Of a stretch of DNA of 11,434 nucleotides, positions 1 through 5,907 are shown one piece after another. The translations under genes and the position numbers were made by a program. Within the stretch, counting starts at the first letter, position 1. Each line of letters opens with the position of its first letter. Source of the stretch: UBA4416 sp043718985 (GTDB taxonomy: Bacteria; Bacteroidota; Bacteroidia; B-17B0; Aurantibacillaceae); contig JAYSUQ010000172.1 in assembly GCA_043718985.1 (NCBI GenBank), positions 1-11,434 of the forward strand, in the 5' to 3' direction. The notes under the pieces were generated by a model. That model was not told where the DNA came from. It saw nothing but the letters and a program-made list of their open reading frames with translations, and ran no database searches.

Positions 1-62
1 CTGTGAAATGAGGGCATATTGAGAAATTTTTGAAACTTTTTTCAAAAATATGCTTTTCACAG
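1..62. repeat. Long imperfect hairpin at the left window edge
   Basis: Three nested inverted repeats are visible. CTGTGAAA at 1-8 pairs with TTTCACAG at 55-62, GCATATT at 14-20 pairs with AATATGC at 47-53, and TTTTTGAAA at 27-35 is complementary to TTTCAAAAA at 40-48. The last two overlap by two bases on the right side. The left arm starts at base 1, so the structure may extend outside the window. It could be a terminator for an unseen gene on the left or one end of a small palindromic element; the sequence does not decide. Confidence 0.55.
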
Positions 63-147
63 GCATTTATTTTTTTGTTAACTTTCGGATAGTTGTGAAA
101 ATTTTATTTAAAGTAGAATAAATGTTAATCATTTAACTCTTATTTTG

Positions 148-239
148 TGCGTGTCCCTTCGGGTCGGGCTTTATGCTCCCATATTTTTTTTGATAATGGA
201 ACATCAAAAAAAAGGATGTCCACTTCAATCCCTCACGCC
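148..239. repeat. REP-like extragenic folded element
   Basis: The ends GCGTG (149-153) and CACGC (234-238) are complementary and close an outer stem. Inside are a CCC-TTC-GGG mini-hairpin (155-163), a GGG(C)...CCC pairing (166-180), and a perfect 11-bp stem of eight Ts plus GAT (184-194) with ATC plus eight As (203-213) around an 8-nt loop. The read-out on the minus strand (GGCGTGAGGGATT..., AAGCCCGACCC..., GGACACGC) resembles extragenic elements I recall as widespread in Bacteroidota genomes. That resemblance is from memory, not a search. It lies 3' of the minus-strand gene ending at 259 and may protect or terminate that transcript. Confidence 0.6.
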
Positions 240-258
240 GCATTACAATTAAATAAAC

Positions 259-1248
259 TTATTCGTCGTGGCCTTTAGCGTTTTTAATTTTTTGCTGTAA
301 ATACAATGCTTCTTCTCGTTGCATTTCTGCTTTAAGCGAATCACTAACTTCTTTTTGACCTAATTTTTCTAAATTTGGCTTACCTCCGTTTACCCAAGCA
401 GTATACCATAAACTCCCAACCATAATGATACTTTCGCGCATGCGACGTTCAACTTGTCCTTTAATCATTAAATCATATCTATTGGTATATTCTTGCGAGT
501 ATACCTTAGTTAAAACAGAACCCCTGTTTTCAAATCCATATTTTCTATCAGTAGGAAAATCTTTGTTTAACATTGCTTCAAATTTTAAAACACTATCAAC
601 TGCCATGTGGCTATCGTACACAACTTTCCAAGCTGTTTTAATAGGCGAATCAACGTAAACAGCTCTGCCAACAAAGTAATCGTAATCTTCTGCTTTCATT
701 TCGGGTATCCTACTTTCCCAAAAACCGTGTATACCTCGTTGCCCAGTTAACTGTCCATTATAATTTTCGGTGGTATGTAATGGCACGTGCGCATCAGCAA
801 TGTAGTGCCCTAAATCGGCACTGTAATTTAAAATACGATCTAAATTACCATCCTTAAAGGCATTCATTAATTTAAAATAATGTTTTTCTATTTGCCATGG
901 CACAATGCCGTATGCCATTAAAGTATCTTCGCTATACTTGGCAATAGCTGCTTTCCAAAACTTAGGTACACTATCAAATGCGTGTTCTCCATAATGATCA
1001 ATATCTATGTAATGCCTTGGTGCTTCGCCTTCTACGCCATAGCGTCTTTTATCAGGATCAACGGCATGGTTAGTAACAAACTCAATATGTTGTTTATAAA
1101 ACGTTACCATTTCGGGCGGTAGCGTAAAAACTGCCATTCTGTTTATGCGCTTGTGCCCATAAAACCCCCACGATTGTGTTTGTTTTTTTGGTAAGCATAA
1201 AAATATAATTACACCTGCTAAAAACAGTACGAATGCTTTTTTAATCAT
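259..1248 (-). CDS. Secreted S1/P1 nuclease / zinc-dependent phospholipase C-fold protein
   Basis: This is a predicted exported zinc hydrolase of the S1/P1 nuclease and phospholipase C fold, 329 residues from the ATG at 1248. A TTG three codons upstream (1257) is also open but less likely. An N-terminal Lys-rich, hydrophobic signal segment (about residues 1-26) ends just before Trp27. In this family the mature protein begins with a Trp whose backbone binds zinc, so cleavage before Trp27 is expected. The trinuclear zinc ligands can be followed in order: Trp27 and His32 (WGFYGH), Asp66, His79 (RHYIDID), His148-x3-Asp152-x5-His158 (GHYIADAHVPLH), and His174-x3-Glu178 (IHGFWES). The last position is Glu, where S1/P1 nucleases have Asp. 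The substrate (nucleic acid or phospholipid) cannot be decided from these residues. There is no lipobox at the single Cys of the signal segment. The gene appears monocistronic, with non-coding DNA on both sides. Family call is firm; substrate is not. Confidence 0.85.
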   Translation of the reverse strand: MIKKAFVLFLAGVIIFLCLPKKQTQSWGFYGHKRINRMAVFTLPPEMVTFYKQHIEFVTNHAVDPDKRRYGVEGEAPRHYIDIDHYGEHAFDSVPKFWKAAIAKYSEDTLMAYGIVPWQIEKHYFKLMNAFKDGNLDRILNYSADLGHYIADAHVPLHTTENYNGQLTGQRGIHGFWESRIPEMKAEDYDYFVGRAVYVDSPIKTAWKVVYDSHMAVDSVLKFEAMLNKDFPTDRKYGFENRGSVLTKVYSQEYTNRYDLMIKGQVERRMRESIIMVGSLWYTAWVNGGKPNLEKLGQKEVSDSLKAEMQREEALYLQQKIKNAKGHDE

Positions 1249-1525
1249 TTTAAACAATTTAAATAAAAATAACCTAAAGTGGTTAAATTTATAATTAAAA
1301 ATAGTTTAAATAACTGTAATAAAAAAGCAATTTTTAGCTAACTCATTAAACTAGTAATAACATTTTTTGGTGGGCTAAGTAAAAAGTTAGTTCCAATTGC
1401 CACAGCGACATTACTGATAAAACTTTACGGTCGTCAATAGAGCTTTCATTTCAAAATATTATAAGACAGCAAACCTACAAAAAAACAATTTATTCAATTA
1501 ATCTTAAATTTCTAAACCTATTTTT

Positions 1526-1684
1526 TGCCCCGTTACGCTGGGCATTTTTGCTATCGCAAATCAAGCACGTTTGCACCGTAAACGGATGCAAAAAAGCTTT
1601 ATTCCCACCGCACAACAAATAGGTGCGCTTCGCACTTTTTGCGCATCTCGCGTCCGCTCAGTTAAAGACGCGCCACAGGTGCGC
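1526..1684. repeat. GC-richer cluster of consecutive small hairpins
   Basis: Five dyads follow one another in otherwise AT-rich DNA. They are TGCCC/GGGCA (1526-1530 with 1540-1544), TTTGC/GCAAA (1547-1551 with 1556-1560), TTTGCA-CCGT/ACGG-A-TGCAAA (1570-1579 with 1582-1592), GTGCG/CGCAC (1623-1627 with 1631-1635) and CGCGTC/GACGCG (1649-1654 with 1667-1672). The octamer AGGTGCGC occurs twice (1621-1628 and 1677-1684). No open frame covers the area. It could be a structured RNA, an extragenic repeat family, or the scar of a mobile element upstream of the restriction gene. Confidence 0.5.
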
Positions 1685-1686
1685 GG

Positions 1687-1694
1687 TATTTTTG
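1687..1694 (+). promoter_or_regulatory. Possible Bacteroidota -7 box for the MmeI-like gene
   Basis: TATTTTTG fits the TAnnTTTG consensus of Bacteroidota housekeeping promoters and lies 82 bp upstream of the ATG at 1777. No convincing TTG element is present at the expected -33 position, and such boxes arise often by chance in AT-rich DNA, so this is a weak call. Confidence 0.25.
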
Positions 1695-1776
1695 TTAGAA
1701 AGTAATATTAAATGCTACGATTTATAGCCGTTTAATTCCATTACTTTTTTAATTTTATATCTTATTCAGTTTTCTT

Positions 1777-4713
1777 ATGGCACTTAGTTGGAACGAAATA
1801 AAAGATAGAGCATTACACTTCTCAAAAGAATGGGCTGGCACTTCAAACGAAGAAGCTGACGCAAAACCATTTTTGGTTGAGTTTTTTAATGTATTTGGTA
1901 TTAGCAGTAAACGAGTTTCAACATTTGAACATCGTGTAAAAAAGCTAGACGAAAAAGATGGTTACATCGATTTACTTTGGAAAGGAACTATTTTAATTGA
2001 AATGAAAAGCCGAGGCAAGAACCTTGACAAAGCATACCAACAAGCAAAAGATTATTTACACGGGCTTAAACAACACGAACTACCTAAGTATATTTTAGTT
2101 TCAGATTTTGAAACTTTCAAACTACATGATTTAGAAGAAGAAAAAACGATTGAATTTAAACTGAACGACCTTGTAAATAATGTTCAGCACTTTAGTTACA
2201 TTTTAGGTTATCAAAAAAAGGTTTATAAAGAACAAGACCCTGCAAACATTAAAGCAGCAGAGTTAATGGGGAAACTCCATGATAGATTAGAAGAAATTGG
2301 TTATTCAGGGCATCCACTAGAAGTTTACTTGGTTCGTATTTTATTTTGTTTGTTTGCCGAAGACACAACTATTTTCAATAAACAACAGTTTCAAGAATTT
2401 ATTGAGCAACGCACCAACGAAGATGGTAGCGATCTTGCATCTAAAATTCAAGAACTATTTCAAGTATTAAATACAGCTAAAGAAAATCGTTTTAAAAATT
2501 TGGATGAACAACTGGCGGACTTTCCTTACGTGAACGGAAAACTTTTTGAAGAAATCTTGCCTATGGCAAGTTTCGATAGCAAAATGCGCACGGCGTTATT
2601 AGAGTGTTGTTATATTGATTGGAGTAAAATATCTCCTGCCATTTTTGGTTCAATGTTTCAAAGCGTAATGAATCCAAAGGAACGTAGAAACCTTGGCGCA
2701 CATTACACAAGCGAAACCAATATTTTAAAATTAATTAAACCTCTTTTCTTAGATGAACTTTGGAAAGAGTTTGAAAGCATTAAAGACAATAAAAACAAAC
2801 TTCCCGAATTTCATAAAAAATTAAGCACATTAAAATTCCTTGACCCTGCCTGTGGTTGTGGAAATTTCTTAGTTATTACATATCGCGAATTACGTTTATT
2901 AGAACTAGAAGTTTTACGTTCATCGCATAAATCGGGTCAAGGCGTTTTAGACGTTCGTGATATTATGTTGTTGGACGTTGATATGATGTGCGGTATTGAA
3001 TACGAAGAATTTCCTGCACGTATTGCCGAAGTTGCGATGTGGTTAATTGACCACCAAATGAATATGCAAATAAGTAATGAGTTTGGTCAATACTTTGTTC
3101 GTTTGCCGTTGAAAAAATCCGCAAAAATTGTTCACGGCAATGCATTACAAACAGATTGGAACGGTATTTTAAACCCACATAAGGGAATTAAAATTTATGC
3201 AGAAAACACTAATATTATTTATTCTGTGTCAGAGTCTGAACCTTCTATTTCGCAAGAAGAATACGATGCTATGAGACAAAGAGGAGAAAAACCTTATCCT
3301 AATGTAACCGTTTATACTAAAACAAGTTCTATTAAAACAGAAGAAGAGATTATAAAAAAACAACCAAATGATGTGCTGTTTGATTACATTATTGGCAATC
3401 CGCCATTTATTGGTTCAAAAATAATGAGCCAAACACAGCGTAATGATGTAGTTAAAGAATTTGATAACATACAAGGCGCAGGAGTTTTAGATTATGTTAC
3501 GGCATGGTACATTAAAGCTGCAAAATACATTCAAAACACAAATATTAAAGTTGCTTTTGTAAGCACAAACTCAATTTGCCAAGGCGAACAAACAAGTATA
3601 CTTTGGGGGCAAATGCTTAATAAGTATGGTATTAAAATACACTTTGCGCATCGCACTTTTAAATGGAGTAATGAGGCTAAAGGGAATGCCGCAGTTTATT
3701 GTATTATAATTGGTTTTGCTAATTACAACATAAATACAAAATTTATTTATGAATATGAAAATTTAAAAAGCGATGCTTTGCAGGTTGGTGTAAAAAATAT
3801 TAATCCGTATTTAGTTGATGCAAAGGATATTTTAGTAATTAAAAGCATTGCACCTATTTGTAATGTACCTAAAATGAGTTTTGGAAATATGCCTTTAGAC
3901 GGTGGACATTTGCTATTATCAGACGAAGAAAAAAACGAATTTATTTTAAATGAACCTAAAGCGGAGAAATTTATTAAACCTTTGGTTTCAGCGTATGAAT
4001 TTTTAAATGGCGAAAAACGTTGGTGTATATGGCTTGTTGGAGCCGAACCAAGCGAATTAAAACAATTACCAGAAGTTTTAAAGCGTGTTGAATTAGTTAA
4101 AAAATTTAGACTTGCTAGTGTTGCAGCATCAACTCAAAAATTTGCAGCAACTCCAACTTTGTTTCGTGATAAAAACCAACCAGAATCGTTTATTGTAGTT
4201 CCCCGTGTATCATCTGAAAACAGAAAATATATTCCAATGGGTTTTTTTGATAAAAATTCAATTGTTAGTGACACTTGTATGTCAATACCAAATGGTACAA
4301 TTTATCACTTTGGTGTATTAATGTCATTTTTACATGTTGTTTGGACAAAAAAAACTGGAGGTTACCTTGGTACGAGTATACGCTACTCAAAAGATATTGT
4401 TTACAACAACTACCCTTGGCCCGAAAACCCAAACGGCAAACAAATAAAAGCCATTGAAACAGCAGCACAAAAAGTTTTAGATGCAAGATTAGAATTTCCG
4501 AAAAGTTCGCTAGCCGATTTGTACGACCCTTTAACAATGCCACCAGCATTGGTAAAAGCACATAACGAATTAGATAAAGCAGTTGATTTAGCGTACCGCC
4601 CACAAACCTTTACGAGTGAAGCAAATCGTATGGAGTTTTTATTTGAACTTTACGAAAAATATACAGCGGATTTATTTACGAAGGAGAAGGTTAAGAAAGG
4701 AAAAAAGAAATAA
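1777..4713 (+). CDS. MmeI-family (type IIL) restriction-modification enzyme, single chain
   Basis: This is a 978-residue fused endonuclease, adenine methyltransferase and specificity protein, close to the usual length for MmeI (about 920). The N-terminus MALSWNEI matches MmeI as I remember it, which fixes the start. The nuclease has a PD-(D/E)xK core, Asp65-x9-Glu75-x-Lys77, with the same spacing as D70/E80/K82 in MmeI. A helical connector follows (about 150-300). The gamma-class methyltransferase then runs in order: motif X region GAHYT (307-311), SAM-binding motif I FLDPACGCGNF (354-364), and catalytic motif IV NPPF (541-544). The target-recognition region (about 640-880) contains DGGH at 708-711 and ends in the family signature VYNNYPWP (ending at 882). 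A helical tail completes the protein. Such enzymes methylate adenine on one strand and cut about 20 bp away. All key residues are intact, so it is probably active. It has no Shine-Dalgarno sequence and overlaps no other gene. The KilA-N gene follows after 6 bp. Confidence 0.95.
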   Translation: MALSWNEIKDRALHFSKEWAGTSNEEADAKPFLVEFFNVFGISSKRVSTFEHRVKKLDEKDGYIDLLWKGTILIEMKSRGKNLDKAYQQAKDYLHGLKQHELPKYILVSDFETFKLHDLEEEKTIEFKLNDLVNNVQHFSYILGYQKKVYKEQDPANIKAAELMGKLHDRLEEIGYSGHPLEVYLVRILFCLFAEDTTIFNKQQFQEFIEQRTNEDGSDLASKIQELFQVLNTAKENRFKNLDEQLADFPYVNGKLFEEILPMASFDSKMRTALLECCYIDWSKISPAIFGSMFQSVMNPKERRNLGAHYTSETNILKLIKPLFLDELWKEFESIKDNKNKLPEFHKKLSTLKFLDPACGCGNFLVITYRELRLLELEVLRSSHKSGQGVLDVRDIMLLDVDMMCGIEYEEFPARIAEVAMWLIDHQMNMQISNEFGQYFVRLPLKKSAKIVHGNALQTDWNGILNPHKGIKIYAENTNIIYSVSESEPSISQEEYDAMRQRGEKPYPNVTVYTKTSSIKTEEEIIKKQPNDVLFDYIIGNPPFIGSKIMSQTQRNDVVKEFDNIQGAGVLDYVTAWYIKAAKYIQNTNIKVAFVSTNSICQGEQTSILWGQMLNKYGIKIHFAHRTFKWSNEAKGNAAVYCIIIGFANYNINTKFIYEYENLKSDALQVGVKNINPYLVDAKDILVIKSIAPICNVPKMSFGNMPLDGGHLLLSDEEKNEFILNEPKAEKFIKPLVSAYEFLNGEKRWCIWLVGAEPSELKQLPEVLKRVELVKKFRLASVAASTQKFAATPTLFRDKNQPESFIVVPRVSSENRKYIPMGFFDKNSIVSDTCMSIPNGTIYHFGVLMSFLHVVWTKKTGGYLGTSIRYSKDIVYNNYPWPENPNGKQIKAIETAAQKVLDARLEFPKSSLADLYDPLTMPPALVKAHNELDKAVDLAYRPQTFTSEANRMEFLFELYEKYTADLFTKEKVKKGKKK
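4576..4688 (+). repeat. Direct repeat copy A: 3' end of the MmeI-like gene
   Basis: This stretch of the coding sequence aligns without gaps to 5551-5663, exactly 975 bp downstream. I count 90 identical bases of 113. About ten of the differing codons are synonymous, so the copies diverged under protein-level constraint and are not a recent duplication. The two copies flank the entire KilA-N gene. Confidence 0.85.
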
Positions 4714-4719
4714 ATAGAA

Positions 4720-5541
4720 ATGGCAAAAATTATAGTTGAAAACAAGGAAATTACCATTGTATCTGTTAACGATTTTGATTTTATTTCTCTTACCGATATG
4801 GCAAATGCGAAAGAAAATGAAAGCAGAGCGGCTGATGTCATAAAAAATTGGTTACGCAATAGGTATACATTAGAGTTTTTGGGTACTTGGGAGCAGATTA
4901 ATAACCCAAATTTTAAAGTGGTCGAATTTGACCACTTTAAATCTCAGGCTGGTTTGCCTAGTTTTGTATTAAGTGTTAGCGAGTGGATTGATAAAACCAA
5001 TGCTATTGGTGTTTCAGTAAAAAAAGGTAAATATGGTGGCACTTTTGCACACAAAGACATTGCCTTTGAGTTTGGTTCAGCCATAAGTGTTACGTTTAAA
5101 TTATTTTTAATTAAAGAATTTCAACGATTAAAAGAAGAAGAGCAAAAGCATTTAGGTTGGAGTGTTCAGAGAGAGCTATCTAAAATGAATTACCAAATAC
5201 ATACAAATGCCATAAAAGAAAATTTGTTACCAAAATCATTAAGCGCTAAAGATGTTTCAATAGTATATGCATCTGAAGCTGATGTTTTAAACATGGCTTT
5301 ATTTGGAAAAACAGCTAAACAATGGCGTGATGAGAATCCAACATTAAAAGGTAACGTGCGCGATTATGCAATAATAAGTCAACTTATTTGTTTATCAAAT
5401 ATAGAAAATTTGAATGCTCACTTTATAACTGAAAATATTCCACAGTCAATTCGATTACAAAAATTAAATCAAATAGCTATTCATCAAATGGTCATTTTAC
5501 AACAAACTGAAATTAAATTTTCAAACAAAAAAATAAATTAA
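4720..5541 (+). CDS. KilA-N domain protein
   Basis: This 273-residue protein has an N-terminal KilA-N domain (about residues 10-138), a DNA-binding fold common in phages, large DNA viruses and accessory regions of bacteria. Recognisable parts are SLTDMANAK (23-31), the LGTWEQINNPNF segment (54-65), the WIDKTNAIGV segment (89-98) and the signature GGTFAHKDIAFEFGSAIS (106-123) leading into KLFLIKEFQRLKEEE. The C-terminal half (about 175-262, with YASEADVLN and AKQWRDENP) is a helical region I have seen on other Bacteroidota KilA-N proteins but cannot name. It has no membrane segment or catalytic motif. The start lies 6 bp after the MmeI-like stop, in the same reading frame (TAA ATA GAA ATG), so co-transcription is very likely. 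A role as transcription regulator or accessory factor of the restriction enzyme is inference. It could equally be a passenger phage-type gene. Confidence 0.88.
   Translation: MAKIIVENKEITIVSVNDFDFISLTDMANAKENESRAADVIKNWLRNRYTLEFLGTWEQINNPNFKVVEFDHFKSQAGLPSFVLSVSEWIDKTNAIGVSVKKGKYGGTFAHKDIAFEFGSAISVTFKLFLIKEFQRLKEEEQKHLGWSVQRELSKMNYQIHTNAIKENLLPKSLSAKDVSIVYASEADVLNMALFGKTAKQWRDENPTLKGNVRDYAIISQLICLSNIENLNAHFITENIPQSIRLQKLNQIAIHQMVILQQTEIKFSNKKIN
4912..4941. repeat. Perfect 12-bp inverted repeat inside the KilA-N gene
   Basis: TTTAAAGTGGTC (4912-4923) and GACCACTTTAAA (4930-4941) are exact reverse complements around the 6-nt spacer GAATTT. The stretch encodes the conserved segment around NFKVVEFDHFK, so part of the symmetry may simply reflect protein sequence. 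It could also be an intragenic operator or an RNA hairpin. Confidence 0.6.
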
Positions 5542-5706
5542 GTGTCAGTTAAAGCCATTGATTTAGCATACCGTGCTCAAGCATTTGCAAGTTAAGTCAA
5601 CTGTATGGGATTTTTATTTGAACTATATGAGAAATATACGGCGGACTTGTTTACGAAGGAGAATAAAAGCCGCACTTCTTTTAGCTCCAAAACGTTTAAC
5701 CGCTAA
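5542..5706 (+). pseudogene. Decayed 3' fragment of a second MmeI-family gene
   Basis: Starting directly after the KilA-N stop, this frame reads VKAIDLAYRAQAFAS, then a TAA stop at 5593-5595, then VNCMGFLFELYEKYTADLF and KENKSRTSFSSKTFNR with a terminal TAA at 5704-5706. The corresponding end of the intact enzyme reads DKAVDLAYRPQTFTSEANRM..., FLFELYEKYTADLFTKE, so the relationship is unmistakable. Everything upstream of the C-terminal tail is missing. The last 15 or so residues differ completely from the intact protein's KVKKGKKK tail, consistent with a different family member. The fragment is in the same frame as both upstream genes. It is most simply the leftover of an older MmeI-family gene replaced or deleted by recombination. 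It is too short to have function as protein. Confidence 0.85.
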
Positions 5707-5907
5707 TTTTACTTAACAATTAATTAGTATTTATTTTAGCTGTATTAAGTCGTCACAATTCAATTATTTTAAACCCCTAATAACAGATTTTTTTTATTAA
5801 AAAAACAACTTGTTTAAAACTCTGCTTTTAATTTTAAAAAACTAAAACTTAAAAAGCTATTTATTAAGTATCTTTATGTGAAGCACAATTTGTGCTATTT
5901 GTAATAT
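5707..5907. other. AT-rich leader region before RNase R
   Basis: No coding sequence is seen. The promoter of the downstream gene should be here, but TA-rich candidates (for example TAATTTTA at 5829-5836 with a TTG at 5810-5812, and TATCTTTA at 5869-5876) match the TAnnTTTG box only imperfectly, so none is called. Confidence 0.4.
5882..5896. promoter_or_regulatory. 15-bp palindrome 11 bp before the RNase R start
   Basis: AGCACAA-T-TTGTGCT is a perfect 7-bp dyad with one central base. It ends 11 bp before the ATG at 5908. As DNA it looks like an operator for a dimeric regulator. As RNA it can form only a short 5-bp hairpin (AGCAC/GTGCT, 5-nt loop) at the ribosome-binding region. Either could modulate expression of RNase R; no regulator is identifiable. 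Confidence 0.4.

Larger units (their letters stand above)
1249..1776. other. 528-bp non-coding region between divergent genes
   Basis: This stretch separates the minus-strand zinc enzyme from the plus-strand MmeI-like gene and must hold both promoters. The left half (about 1249-1520) is AT-rich and I see no gene, tRNA or strong structure in it; a 5-bp inverted repeat, TAACC...GGTTA, sits at about 1270-1285. The right half contains the hairpin cluster described separately and a possible TAnnTTTG box. I found no coding remnant in any frame that I could recognise. Confidence 0.6.

Noticed and set aside
1177..1191. Lipoprotein signal in the zinc enzyme
   Set aside because: The only Cys in the signal segment (IFLCLP) lacks a small residue at -1 and is followed by more linker before the expected Trp N-terminus.
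1249..1257. TTG start at 1257 for the zinc enzyme
   Set aside because: The ATG at 1248 gives a normal signal peptide beginning MIKKAF; nothing supports the extra three residues.
1275..1290. Shared operator with the KilA-N gene palindrome
   Set aside because: The 14/16 match to 4914-4929 is short, AT-rich and lacks the second palindrome arm here, so it is not called as a site by itself.
1526..1684. CRISPR array or tRNA in the hairpin cluster
   Set aside because: There are no regular repeats with spacers, and no segment folds into a tRNA cloverleaf with the conserved T-loop.
2963..3178. Open frame on the minus strand within the MmeI-like gene
   Set aside because: It lies fully antisense to conserved methyltransferase codons and shows no recognisable family, so it is a shadow of the real gene. 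The same applies to the minus-strand frames at 4265-4603, 4650-4859, 5994-6329 and 6390-6590.
1700..5907. Attachment-site direct repeats or integrase flanking the restriction block
   Set aside because: I compared the borders by eye and found no matching direct repeats besides the MmeI tail copies, and there is no integrase or transposase gene.
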